Source of the DNA: Burkholderiales bacterium Ga0077543
Lineage (GTDB): Bacteria; Pseudomonadota; Gammaproteobacteria; Burkholderiales; Burkholderiaceae_C
Assembly: GCA_001464055.1 (NCBI GenBank)
Contig: LNET01000073.1
Span: 62,001 to 126,000, forward strand
Direction: 5' to 3'
Length of the DNA stretch: 64,000 nt
Every line of letters begins with the position of its first letter. Position 1 is the stretch's first letter. The notes under the pieces are model-generated. The model searched no databases and was not told the origin of the DNA. It saw only the letters and a program-made list of their open reading frames with translations. A program made the position numbers and the translations under genes. Of this stretch, positions 25,218-33,889 are shown one piece after another.

Positions 25218-26135
25218 TCAAGTCTGAGGAACTTGTACCGAAATGTTGCTCCCGGCAACCGCCGCGCGCTTTCCCGACCAGTCCAGGATCTCCAGCCGAC
25301 CGTCGGCGTGTTCGACCAGCGCGGTCAGGCTCTCGACCCAGTCGCCGTCGTTGCAATACAGCACGCCGCCGATGTGGCGCATCTCGGCATGGTGGATGTG
25401 GCCGCAGACCACGCCGTGCACGCCACGCTGGCGCGCTTCGCGCGCCACGGCTTCCTCGAAATCACTCACATAGCTGACGGCGCGCTTGACCTTCAGTTTC
25501 AGGTAGCGCGACAGGCTCCAGTACGGCAGCCCCAGCCGCGCCCTCCAGCCGTTCAGGCGGCTGTTGATGCGCAGCGTCAGCTCGTAAGCCCAGTCGCCCA
25601 CATAGGCCAGCCACTTCGCGCACTGGATCACGCCGTCGAACAGGTCGCCGTGCGTCACCCACAGGCGCCGGCCGTCGGCCAGGGTGTGGATCCACTCTGG
25701 CGCGACGTCGATGCCACCGAAGTTGTGGTTCAGGTACTTTCGCGCGAACTCGTCGTGGTTGCCGGGCACGAAGATCACTCGCGTGCCCTTGCGCGCCTTG
25801 CGCAGCAGTTTCTGCACCACGTCGTTGTGGGTCTGAGGCCAGTACCACTGCCGCCTGAGTTGCCAGCCGTCGATGATGTCGCCCACCAGGTACAGGGTTT
25901 CGCATTCGACGCTGCGCAGGAAGTCCAGCAGTGCGACGGCCTGGCAACCCGGCGTACCCAGGTGCAGGTCGGAGATCCACACCGTGCGCAGGCGGATCGG
26001 GCCAGCCGCGTCGTCGTCGCCATGTTCCTCGCGGGCGGGTGCGTCCGGGGGTGGCGACAGCGCCGGGCCTGCGATCAGGCCCCTTTGCGGAGGCTTTGCC
26101 GTTGTGGCCGGCGCGAAGAAGGCTTCTCGGAACAT
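25218..26135 (-). CDS. UDP-2,3-diacylglucosamine hydrolase-like (LpxH-like) metallophosphoesterase
   Basis: 305 residues. Calcineurin-like metallophosphatase motifs run in order: SDLHLG (~53), GDIIDGW (~83), GNHDE (~123), THGD (~153), GHIHHAE (~241). These are the dinuclear metal ligands. The arrangement resembles LpxH/YbbF relatives, but the enzyme sits in a lipid/glycolipid cluster rather than with other lpx genes. The true substrate may be another lipid-linked pyrophosphate or phosphate. ATG 26135 is chosen; a TTG at 26189 overlapping the glycosyltransferase stop is an alternative that adds 18 residues. Confidence 0.85.
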   Translation of the reverse strand: MFREAFFAPATTAKPPQRGLIAGPALSPPPDAPAREEHGDDDAAGPIRLRTVWISDLHLGTPGCQAVALLDFLRSVECETLYLVGDIIDGWQLRRQWYWPQTHNDVVQKLLRKARKGTRVIFVPGNHDEFARKYLNHNFGGIDVAPEWIHTLADGRRLWVTHGDLFDGVIQCAKWLAYVGDWAYELTLRINSRLNGWRARLGLPYWSLSRYLKLKVKRAVSYVSDFEEAVAREARQRGVHGVVCGHIHHAEMRHIGGVLYCNDGDWVESLTALVEHADGRLEILDWSGKRAAVAGSNISVQVPQT

Positions 26136-26185
26136 GCAGCTTGGATGCTGCGCCTGCGCTGCGACCGGCGCATGACAAAGCCACG

Positions 26186-27340
26186 TCAAGCCGGTGACGG
26201 CTCCGCCCGGGAATGTTGGCGGGCGCTGGCCGGCAGCAGTCTGGACAGCAGGGCCGGCACTTCCAGCAAGGCCTGGTTCTCGATGAGGCGCACGTTGGCC
26301 TGCAGCTCGGGCAGGCGCGCCAGGGTTTCAGCCACGGCCGCGCGCACGGTGCGCAGGCTGCGGTGCACCACCCCCACCCCCTGCTGGCGCACCCACTCGG
26401 TGTTCCAGCGCTCCTGCGGCATGGTCCAGGCGTTGCGGGTGGTGATCACCGGCAGGCCCATGTGCACCGCCTCGCTGATGGAGCCCGGGCCGGGCTTGCC
26501 GATGAAGAAGTCGGCCAGCCGCATCTGCGCAGCGACGTCGGGCGTGAACTCCAGCACCCGGCGTGCGGCGCGGGCGGGCTGGGCGCGCAAGGCCGCAGCC
26601 AGCGCCGCATTGCGTCCGCACATCAGGATGAGTGGCACGTCGGACAGCCGCTCGGCCACGCGCAGCATGGCCCGGCTGCCATGGCCACCGAACAGCACCA
26701 GCCCGGTCGGCGCGTCGGCCGGCAGGCCTGCGGCCAGCCTGGCTTCTTGCCTGCAGCCGGTGGCCGGCGCGTAGAACGCCGGTCGCAGCACCATGCCGCT
26801 GACACGGTGCACGCGCGCCGGATCGCAGCCGGCGGCCATTGCCTGTCGTACTGCGTGGGCGGTGCCACACACCAGGTGCTGCGGCAGCTCGGGTTCGGCC
26901 CAGAAATGTGGCGGGTGATCGGCCATGTCCGTCATCACCGTGACGAAAGGCACGCCTGGCCGGACCTGGCCCAGGCTGTCGCACAGCGCGCGATTGAAGT
27001 TCGGAATCAGCGAGACCACCAGGTCCGGGGTGCTGCGTTGCCAGTGCGCGCGCAGGCGCTGCACCAGGCTGCCATGGGCCATGCGGATGCCGCCTTGCAG
27101 CAGCTTCAGTTCCTGCGCCAGGCCCAGTGTGAAGCCGCTGGCCAGGCGCTTGTTGTACAGGTCTTCGGGCTGCAGGCCAGTCAGGCGCTGAAACAGCGCT
27201 TGCGGGTCGATCACGTCGGTCAGGTTGGTGAGCACCACCTGCCAAGGGCGGCGCTGCGCCGTCATCACCTGTTGCAGCGCCTGTGCGGCGGCGCGGTGGC
27301 CGCCGCCGGCGTTGAAATAGATCAGCTCGATGGTGTCCAT
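26186..27340 (-). CDS. Glycosyltransferase related to MGDG synthase/MurG (GT28 fold)
   Basis: 384 residues. The N terminus has a glycine-rich, MGDG-synthase-like motif (FNAGGGHRAAAQAL, ~9-22). The C-terminal Rossmann domain has the sugar-nucleotide site GKPGPGSISEAVHMGLPVI (~300-318). GT-B enzymes of this type transfer sugars to diacylglycerol or lipid carriers at the cytoplasmic face. Here the lipid acceptor is inferred from its neighbours, a phosphatidylserine decarboxylase and a metallophosphatase. ATG 27340 overlaps the upstream decarboxylase gene by 19 bases, consistent with coupled translation. Confidence 0.85.
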   Translation of the reverse strand: MDTIELIYFNAGGGHRAAAQALQQVMTAQRRPWQVVLTNLTDVIDPQALFQRLTGLQPEDLYNKRLASGFTLGLAQELKLLQGGIRMAHGSLVQRLRAHWQRSTPDLVVSLIPNFNRALCDSLGQVRPGVPFVTVMTDMADHPPHFWAEPELPQHLVCGTAHAVRQAMAAGCDPARVHRVSGMVLRPAFYAPATGCRQEARLAAGLPADAPTGLVLFGGHGSRAMLRVAERLSDVPLILMCGRNAALAAALRAQPARAARRVLEFTPDVAAQMRLADFFIGKPGPGSISEAVHMGLPVITTRNAWTMPQERWNTEWVRQQGVGVVHRSLRTVRAAVAETLARLPELQANVRLIENQALLEVPALLSRLLPASARQHSRAEPSPA

Positions 27341-28287
27341 GGCGGCTGATGCTCTGCCGCGCCCGTGACGGTTCGGTGAACCTGTGCCGTGTGGGGCCAG
27401 CGCGGCGGAAGGTGCATCAGCGCCTGGCCCATGCGAACGCGCGCGCCTGGACCGATGCCGTCGGCCAGGCTGAAACCCGGCGGGCCGAACACGATGATGG
27501 TGCTGCCATGCTCGAACCAGCCCAGTTCCTGGCCTTTGCCGACCTGGGCATTGCAGGGCATCTCGTTCGGGCCGGGATACTTCAGGTGCAGCAGCAGGTC
27601 CAGGCAGTGCAGCCTGATGCTGGCCACCAGGATGGCCGCGACGGGCACCAGGGCCACCGGTGCGCCGTCTGCCAGGGTCATGCGGATCACCGCACGTTCG
27701 TTGCGACAGAACAGTCGCTCCACGCGTTTCAACGCGATCGGATTGACGTTCCAGGTGTCGCCCGACAGGTAGCTGACATGCTCGATGCAACCGTCGTGCG
27801 GCGCATGGAAGCGGTGGTACATGGCCGAGGTCAGCCGCAGCGTGACATAGCTGCCGTTGCGCCAGGGGGCGGCGGCGTCGATGCTGCCGAACAGGTCTTC
27901 GATGCGGTACGGAAAGCCCTTGGCCTGGAACAGCTGGCCACTGCGCACGGCGCCACATTCGCCGACGATGCCTTCGCTGGGGCTGGCCAGCACGTCGGCG
28001 CGGGCGTCCACCGTGCGGGCACCGGGCTTGAGTTCGCGCGTGAAGCAGTCGTGCAGGCTGTCGAAGCGGGACTTCTTCGCGTCGCTGAGGTCGAGTTCGG
28101 TGAACAGCTTCCAGATCGCGATCGAGGCGTCGCGCACCAGCGGCTGCCGGATCTTGCTGAAGCGCCCCATGAAGCGCGTGACGGCTGCACGGGGCAGCCG
28201 GTTGGTCAGCAGGAAGTTCAGGTCTTCCTGTTGCAGCAGGCTGTTGCGCAGGTCGCGCCAGCCTTGTCGTCGCAAGCTTGTCTTCAT
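27322..28287 (-). CDS. Phosphatidylserine decarboxylase-like proenzyme
   Basis: 321 residues. The C-terminal HGST (260-263) is the self-cleavage site where Ser becomes the pyruvoyl group, in place of the common LGST. YHRFHAPHDG (157-166) carries the conserved histidines. The usual SPxDG motif, whose Asp helps autocleavage, reads SPSEG at 102-106, so Asp is replaced by Glu at 105. Product would be phosphatidylethanolamine, or a related amino-lipid if the substrate differs. ATG 28287 gives a normal length. It is the first gene of a three-gene operon and is divergent from the aminotransferase gene. Confidence 0.87.
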   Translation of the reverse strand: MKTSLRRQGWRDLRNSLLQQEDLNFLLTNRLPRAAVTRFMGRFSKIRQPLVRDASIAIWKLFTELDLSDAKKSRFDSLHDCFTRELKPGARTVDARADVLASPSEGIVGECGAVRSGQLFQAKGFPYRIEDLFGSIDAAAPWRNGSYVTLRLTSAMYHRFHAPHDGCIEHVSYLSGDTWNVNPIALKRVERLFCRNERAVIRMTLADGAPVALVPVAAILVASIRLHCLDLLLHLKYPGPNEMPCNAQVGKGQELGWFEHGSTIIVFGPPGFSLADGIGPGARVRMGQALMHLPPRWPHTAQVHRTVTGAAEHQPPWTPSS

Positions 28288-28352
28288 GGGGTCATCACAC
28301 CGTCAAGGCAGGTACATACAAAGGCAGCGTCAACTTCACGGAGTTCTGCTGC

Positions 28353-29999
28353 ATGAACGAATCGCTGGTTTTCACCGCGCTGGCCGTGGCCGGGCTGGTG
28401 GCGGCTTTGCCGCTGGCCAAGCGCCGGCTCGAGCTGTCTCTGGCCAAGCACCCTTCGCTGACCGGCCATTCGCGCATGGCCAAGCGCGTGGCCTCGCTGG
28501 TGCCTGGCTACGCTTACGACGAGGCCCGCTTCTTCGGCAGCGACGGCGCGCCGGCCGACGTGATGCAGTACCGCAAGGCCGGTTTCCAGAGCCTGGCGGC
28601 ACAGCTGGGCGAGCGCCATGCCAGGAGCATCGAACTGACGGCGCAGGCGCGCGAAGGCATCAGCGACCTGCAGTTCACCGGCGCCTACCGCGTGCCTTTC
28701 CAGTACAGCAGCTACCTGCGCCAGCATCTGAAGCTGGGCAGCTTCGTGCAACGCAGCGACGGCGTGACGATGACCGACATCGACGGCCAGGTCTTCTTCG
28801 ACCTGACCGGCAGCTACGGCGTGAACGTCTTCGGCAACGACTTCTACAAGGCCTGCATCGAAGAAGGCAGCGCCCGCGTGCGCGACCTGGGCCCGGTGCT
28901 GGGCAGCTACCACCCGGCAGTGGCCTGGAACGTGGCGCAGTTGAAGCAGATCAGCGGCCTGGACGAGGTCAGCTTCCACATGAGCGGCACCGAAGCCGTG
29001 ATGCAGGCCGTGCGCCTGGCGCGTTATCACACGCGCCGCAAGTACCTGGTGCGCTTCAGCGGGGCTTATCACGGCTGGTGGGAAGACGTGCAGCCTGGCC
29101 CCGGCAACCCCTTGCCGCCCGGGCGCACCTACACGCTGAAGGAAATGGATGCCGACACCCTGCGCGTGCTGAACAAGCGCAAGGACATCGCCTGCGTGCT
29201 GGTGAACCCGCTGCAGGCCCTGCACCCGAACAAGTCGGCGCCGGGCGATTCGGCGCTGCTGGACAGTGGCCGCCGCGCGCAGTTCGACCGCGCTGCCTAC
29301 ACCGCCTGGCTGCAGCAGTTGCGCGAGGTGTGCAGCGCGCGCGGCATCGTGCTCATCTTCGACGAGGTCTTCGTCGGCTTCCGCCTGGCCCCGGGCGGCG
29401 CACAGGAATACTTCGGCGTGAAGGCCGACATGGTCACCTACGGCAAGACGCTGGGCGGCGGCCTGCCGGTGGGCGTGGTCTGCGGACGCGCCGCCTTGAT
29501 GAAGCGCTACCGCGAGGAGCGCCCGGCCGACATCTGCTTTGCCCGCGGCACCTTCAACGCCCACCCTTATGTGATGGGCGCGATGCAGGTCTTCCTGGAA
29601 CGGCTGCACAGCGAACCGGTGCGGCGCATCTATGCCGACCTGGACGCCACCTGGAATGCCCGCGCCGCGCAGATGAATGCTGCGCTGCAGGCGGCCGGCG
29701 TGCCGGTGCAGGTGGCGAACCTGTCGAGCATCTGGACCGTGTACTACACCGCGCCCAGCCGCTACAACTGGATGCTGCAGTTCTATCTGCGTGAACGTGG
29801 CCTGGCGCTCAGCTGGGTGGGCACCGGAAGGCTGGTGTTCAGCCTGAACTACGCCGACGCCGACTTCGCGGCCGTGCTGCAGCGTTTCGTGGCTGCAGCC
29901 CAGGCCATGCAGGCCGACGGCTGGTGGTGGCAGGACGCGGCGCTCACGAACAAGAGTATCCGGCGCGGCATCCTGCGCGAGATGCTGGCGCATCGCTGA
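28353..29999 (+). CDS. Membrane-anchored class III aminotransferase (glutamate-1-semialdehyde aminomutase-like)
   Basis: 548 residues. An N-terminal hydrophobic helix (~5-23) anchors the protein. The rest is a fold-type I PLP enzyme with SGTEAVMQAVRLAR (~209), the PLP-Asp in FDEVFVGFR (~335), and the Schiff-base Lys at K365 in TYGKTLGGGLPVG. It resembles glutamate-1-semialdehyde 2,1-aminomutase but is ~120 residues longer and membrane-anchored, so a housekeeping haem role is unlikely. It probably aminates a lipid-like or polyketide-like carbonyl. The start is ATG 28353. The gene is divergent from the decarboxylase operon across 65 bases. Confidence 0.85.
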   Translation: MNESLVFTALAVAGLVAALPLAKRRLELSLAKHPSLTGHSRMAKRVASLVPGYAYDEARFFGSDGAPADVMQYRKAGFQSLAAQLGERHARSIELTAQAREGISDLQFTGAYRVPFQYSSYLRQHLKLGSFVQRSDGVTMTDIDGQVFFDLTGSYGVNVFGNDFYKACIEEGSARVRDLGPVLGSYHPAVAWNVAQLKQISGLDEVSFHMSGTEAVMQAVRLARYHTRRKYLVRFSGAYHGWWEDVQPGPGNPLPPGRTYTLKEMDADTLRVLNKRKDIACVLVNPLQALHPNKSAPGDSALLDSGRRAQFDRAAYTAWLQQLREVCSARGIVLIFDEVFVGFRLAPGGAQEYFGVKADMVTYGKTLGGGLPVGVVCGRAALMKRYREERPADICFARGTFNAHPYVMGAMQVFLERLHSEPVRRIYADLDATWNARAAQMNAALQAAGVPVQVANLSSIWTVYYTAPSRYNWMLQFYLRERGLALSWVGTGRLVFSLNYADADFAAVLQRFVAAAQAMQADGWWWQDAALTNKSIRRGILREMLAHR

Positions 30000-30018
30000 A
30001 GGGCTGGCGCTCGGCGCC

Positions 30019-30660
30019 TCAGCGCGGCGCCTGTTCGCCATGCGCCAGCACGTGGCGCATCGGGTCCATGCGCTCGCCGCGCAGCAGGTGCAGGGGGGCC
30101 TTCCAGTACAGCATCACGTCGTGGAAGGGGTCGGTCAGGATCTTCGTGGCCCAGACCAGGCCGGTCTGCAGGTCGAACAGGAAGAACAGGTGCACGGTGC
30201 GGAACAGCAGGCCGGCCACGCCCAGCGCCAGCCAGGCGATGCCCACGTCGTGCCACCAGCCGGCCAGGCCGGTGGCCGGGGCGATCAGGCCGCCGAGCGA
30301 AGGCGCCAGCCACAGCGCCAGCGGTGCGGCGGCCCACGCGCTCATCAGCACGACCTTGCGACGCAGGTTGTACCCGACCTTGATCTCTTCCTTGTGTTCG
30401 TGCGTGGCCTGGTTGACCTGGTCGTAGCCTTTGGGTTCGAAGAAGAAGTGTCCGGCCTGACGTGTCGTCATCGAGACGCCCCAGGCCAGCCAGGCCGCGG
30501 CGGCTGGGGCCACGAACAGCAGTGCATAGGCACACAGGAAGCTGAGCGCGCTGACCAGGTGCAGACTCTGGTTGATGCGGCAGTGGTGGTAGTAGCGGTG
30601 GTCGTCCCAGCGCTGGGTGTGCAGGGCTTGCAGGAAGGTCTGGCGGGGCAGGGGGGTCAC
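30019..30660 (-). CDS. Polytopic membrane protein resembling Mpo1/DUF962
   Basis: 213 residues with about four hydrophobic helices. It has histidine-rich elements YYHHCRINQSLHLV (~20-33) and GHFFFEPKGYD (~70-80), similar in form to the HxxN/H and GHxxFE motifs of Mpo1/DUF962, an iron-dependent dioxygenase of fatty-acid alpha-oxidation. This is a resemblance, not a firm assignment. GTG 30660 has an AAGGAG site nine bases upstream and is preferred to GTG 30690. The gene converges on the aminotransferase gene and may act on the same lipid. Confidence 0.6.
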   Translation of the reverse strand: MTPLPRQTFLQALHTQRWDDHRYYHHCRINQSLHLVSALSFLCAYALLFVAPAAAAWLAWGVSMTTRQAGHFFFEPKGYDQVNQATHEHKEEIKVGYNLRRKVVLMSAWAAAPLALWLAPSLGGLIAPATGLAGWWHDVGIAWLALGVAGLLFRTVHLFFLFDLQTGLVWATKILTDPFHDVMLYWKAPLHLLRGERMDPMRHVLAHGEQAPR

Positions 30661-30812
30661 GATCGGCGGCTCCTTGCAGCGGTGACACACCGGAGTGGCG
30701 TGTCATGTGAAGGGATGGTGACGGGGGGTGATGAACCGGCCGTGATGCTGACGTGAAGGCGTCATGAAGGAACCATGACGGCGGTGTGTCGCGCAGGCGC
30801 GCAGCGCCTGCA

Positions 30813-32699
30813 TCACGCCAGGTCGGCGTCGGACACGTCTTCCGTGAGAAACCCGCCGCTCTGGTGTGCCCAGAGCTTGGCGTAATGGCCGCCCTGCGCC
30901 AGCAGTTCGGCATGGCTGCCTTCTTCGACGATGCGGCCCTGCTCCAGCACGATGAGCCTGTCCATGCGGGCGATGGTCGACAGCCGGTGGGCAATCGCGA
31001 TCACCGTCTTGCCTTCCATCAGACCCAGCAGCTGGCTCTGGATGGCGATCTCGACCTCGCTGTCCAGCGCACTGGTGGCCTCGTCCAGGACCAGGATCGG
31101 CGCGTCCTTCAGGATGACGCGGGCAATCGCGATGCGCTGGCGCTGGCCTCCGCTGAGCTTCACGCCGCGCTCGCCCACGTGCGCGTCGTAACCGGTGCGG
31201 CCCTTCCAGTCCTGCAGCCCCAGGATGAATTCATGGGCCTGCGCCTTCTTCGCCGCGGCCACGATCTCGTCCACGGTGGCGCCGGCGCGGCCATAGCCGA
31301 TGTTGGCGGCTATCGACCGGTGCAGCAGCGAGGTGTCCTGCGTGACCATGCCGATGGCGCCGCGCAGGCTTTCCTGCGACAGCGTGCGCACGTCGTGGCC
31401 GTCGATGCGCAACTGGCCCTGTTCCAGGTCGTGGAAGCGCAGCAGCAGGTTCACCAGCGTGCTCTTGCCTGCACCTGAACGGCCCACCAGTCCGACCTTC
31501 TCGCCGGGCCGCACCACCAGGTTCAGGCTGTCCAGCACCTTCTTGCCGTCGCTGCGCCCGTAGGTGAAGTTGACGTTCTCGAAGCGGATCTCGCCGCCTG
31601 CCGGCGCCGGGGCGACGACCAGTTCACGGGCGTCGGGCGCGTCGGTCATGGCCAGCGGCACGGCGATGGTTTCCATGCCTTCCTGGACCACGCCGATGTT
31701 CTCGAAGATGCCGGTGACCTCCCAGCTCACCCAGCCCGCGACGTTGGCAATCGTCCATGCCAGCGGCAGTGCCGTGGCCACCGTGCCGGCATCGATCTGG
31801 CCCTGGCCCCAGAGCGTGATGCCGATGGCCGCCGTGCCCACCAGCAGCATCGCGTTCAGAGTGGACAGCGTGCCCATGAAGGCGGTGATCAGGCGCATGT
31901 GAGCGGCAATCGCGCCGGTGTGGTCGTCGATGGCGTCGCGCACGTGCGCGTCTTCGTCGCGGGCACGGGCGAACAGCTTCACGGTCAGGATGTTGGTGTA
32001 GCTGTCGACCACGCGGCCCATCACCAGGCTGCGCAGTTCGCTGCTGATGCGCGAGCGGTCGCGCATCTTCGGCACGAAGTAGAACAGGAAGGCCAGGTAG
32101 CCGGCAAACCACAGCGCCGTGGGCACGGCCAGGCGCCAGTCTGCCTGGGCCATCAGCGCCAGTGCGCTGATGCCGTAGACGATGATGTACCAGATGGCGC
32201 GCACGCAGCTGACCGCGCTTTCGCGCACCGCGTGGCTGGTGTTCATCACCCGGTTGGCAATGCGCCCGGCGAAGTCGTTCTGGAAAAAGGGCCAGCTCTG
32301 ACGCACCACATGCCAGTGGCTCTGCCAGCGGATCAGCGCGGTCACGCCGGGGGCGACCGCGTTGTTGCGCACCAGGCTGTCCAGCAGCAGCGCCAGCGGC
32401 CTGCCCACCAGCACCAGCAATGCCATGCCGATGAGCAGTGGCGTCTCGCGTTCCAGCGTTGCGGCGCGGTCGGGGCTTTCCATCAGGCGCACAAGATGGC
32501 CGATGAAGACCGGGATCAGGGTGTCGATCAGCGCCACCACCAGCCCGGTCGCGAACATCGCCGCGAACAGCCCGCGCACCTGTCCGATGAAGTGCCAGTA
32601 GAAGGCCAGCAGACCTGGTGGCGGTGGTGTGCTGCCCGGCATGGCCGTGGGGCGGGTACGGCGTTCGAAGAAGCTGAACAGGGCGGAGTAGGGTGGCAT
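30813..32699 (-). CDS. MsbA-like ABC transporter, fused permease and ATPase
   Basis: 628 residues. Six transmembrane helices (~30-330) are followed by an ATPase domain with Walker A GRSGAGKST (~408-416), Q-loop (VTQDTSLL), signature LSGGQRQRIAIAR, Walker B ILVLDEATSALD and switch His in IAHRLS. This half-transporter would act as a homodimer. Families of this shape export lipids, peptides or drugs; cargo is unknown. ATG 32699 follows directly from the divergent LysR gene region. The nearest upstream gene in the window that could share a lipid role is the Mpo1-like protein, 152 bases downstream. Confidence 0.9.
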   Translation of the reverse strand: MPPYSALFSFFERRTRPTAMPGSTPPPPGLLAFYWHFIGQVRGLFAAMFATGLVVALIDTLIPVFIGHLVRLMESPDRAATLERETPLLIGMALLVLVGRPLALLLDSLVRNNAVAPGVTALIRWQSHWHVVRQSWPFFQNDFAGRIANRVMNTSHAVRESAVSCVRAIWYIIVYGISALALMAQADWRLAVPTALWFAGYLAFLFYFVPKMRDRSRISSELRSLVMGRVVDSYTNILTVKLFARARDEDAHVRDAIDDHTGAIAAHMRLITAFMGTLSTLNAMLLVGTAAIGITLWGQGQIDAGTVATALPLAWTIANVAGWVSWEVTGIFENIGVVQEGMETIAVPLAMTDAPDARELVVAPAPAGGEIRFENVNFTYGRSDGKKVLDSLNLVVRPGEKVGLVGRSGAGKSTLVNLLLRFHDLEQGQLRIDGHDVRTLSQESLRGAIGMVTQDTSLLHRSIAANIGYGRAGATVDEIVAAAKKAQAHEFILGLQDWKGRTGYDAHVGERGVKLSGGQRQRIAIARVILKDAPILVLDEATSALDSEVEIAIQSQLLGLMEGKTVIAIAHRLSTIARMDRLIVLEQGRIVEEGSHAELLAQGGHYAKLWAHQSGGFLTEDVSDADLA

Positions 32700-32779
32700 C
32701 GGCCAGGATTGTGGCCTCTGCGTCCGGGCCTGGTGGCAACATGCGACGCCCGACCCCTGAAGCCACTGGCGAGACCTCG

Positions 32780-33751
32780 ATGGACCTGATGCGCGCGATG
32801 AAGGTGTTTGTCCGTGTCGTCGACGAGGGCGGCTTCGCCAGGGCTGCGCGGGCGCTGGACCTGGCGCCGCCGGCCGTGACGCGCATCGTGGCCGAACTCG
32901 AAGCCCACCTGAACGCCCGGTTGCTGAACCGCACCACCCGCAGCATCGCCCTGACCGAGGTCGGCGAGTCCTATCTGGCCAAGGTGCGCAACATCCTGGT
33001 CGAGATCGAAGAGAGCGAGGCCCTGGCCGGCGAAGCGATGCGTGAGCCACGCGGCCACCTGCGTGTGCTTTGTCCGCCTTCGGTGGCGGTTCATCAGCTG
33101 GCCAAGCACCTGCCAAGGTTTTCTGCCCGCCATCCGCAGGTCAGCATCGAGTTGCATTCACCCGGGCCGGTGGAGACCCTGGACGACTCCTACGACCTGA
33201 CGATCATCGCCACGCGTCGGTCGCTGCAGGGCGACTTCGTAGCACGGCTGCTGGCGCGTTCCGAAGTCGTCACCTGTGCTTCGCCGGAGTACCTGGACCG
33301 CCGTGGCCGGCCCCAGCACCCCCGCGACTTGATCAGCCACGACGGCCTGGTGCCGCCTATCTCCGAGCTTCAGCGCGGCCTGACCTTCGTGCGCGGCGCC
33401 CTGGGCGGCGATGACGCCATGTCCGAGACCTATACCGTGGTCTCCGAACGCCGGCCGACCTTGAGCTCGTCGCATGTCGACACGATGTATGCGGCCGCGC
33501 TCTCGGGTTTGGGCATCGCCGGTCTGCCCTCGTTCGTGATCGAGGACGCGCTGATGGAGCATGCCTTGGAGAGGGTGCTGCCGGAATGGCGGCTCTTCGA
33601 CACCAGCCTGTGGGTGGCCATGCCCTCGCGCAAGCATGTCCCGGCGCGTACCCGGGTGTTCATCGACTTCCTCCTCGGCGTTTTCGGCGGTGTCGACCAC
33701 GACCCCTGGCTGCAGGCGGCGGGCTGTGCGACACCGGCGCGGCGGGCCTGA
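32780..33751 (+). CDS. LysR-family transcriptional regulator
   Basis: 323 residues. The N-terminal winged helix-turn-helix (~1-60, FARAARALDLAPPAVTRIVAELE) is followed by a periplasmic-binding-protein-like effector domain. The ATG at 32780 starts MDLMRAMKVF, a usual LysR beginning. The gene is divergent from the ABC exporter across 80 bases, a frequent sign that a LysR protein controls the divergent gene. It also precedes the fasciclin lipoprotein. Effector and targets are unknown. Confidence 0.9.
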   Translation: MDLMRAMKVFVRVVDEGGFARAARALDLAPPAVTRIVAELEAHLNARLLNRTTRSIALTEVGESYLAKVRNILVEIEESEALAGEAMREPRGHLRVLCPPSVAVHQLAKHLPRFSARHPQVSIELHSPGPVETLDDSYDLTIIATRRSLQGDFVARLLARSEVVTCASPEYLDRRGRPQHPRDLISHDGLVPPISELQRGLTFVRGALGGDDAMSETYTVVSERRPTLSSSHVDTMYAAALSGLGIAGLPSFVIEDALMEHALERVLPEWRLFDTSLWVAMPSRKHVPARTRVFIDFLLGVFGGVDHDPWLQAAGCATPARRA

Positions 33752-33810
33752 CGCCTGGACTGCTACAAAACGCAACTCATTGGTCCGATAATTACCCTAC
33801 GGTTGAAATG

Positions 33811-33828
33811 TTGAACTAATCAGTTCAA
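33811..33828. promoter_or_regulatory. AT-rich inverted repeat upstream of fasciclin lipoprotein
   Basis: TTGAACT (33811-33817) and AGTTCAA (33822-33828) are perfect complements around a 4-base centre. They lie in an unusually AT-rich gap between the LysR stop and the fasciclin start, 61 bases before the start codon. It could be an operator for the LysR regulator, or a short terminator stem for that gene; no T-run follows on the + strand. Confidence 0.45.
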
Positions 33829-33889
33829 ATTTCGCATTGACGACAAGCGCATGGGGCGCTGGACCGGTCCGTCACTAGGAGGGTTGCAC

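Noticed and set aside
32693..32779. Upstream start for the LysR regulator
   Set aside because: It would overlap the divergent ABC exporter start and adds residues ahead of a normal LysR N terminus.
33851..33889. ATG 33851 as start of the fasciclin lipoprotein
   Set aside because: No ribosome-binding site; GTG 33890 has AGGAGG at ideal spacing and gives a proper signal peptide.
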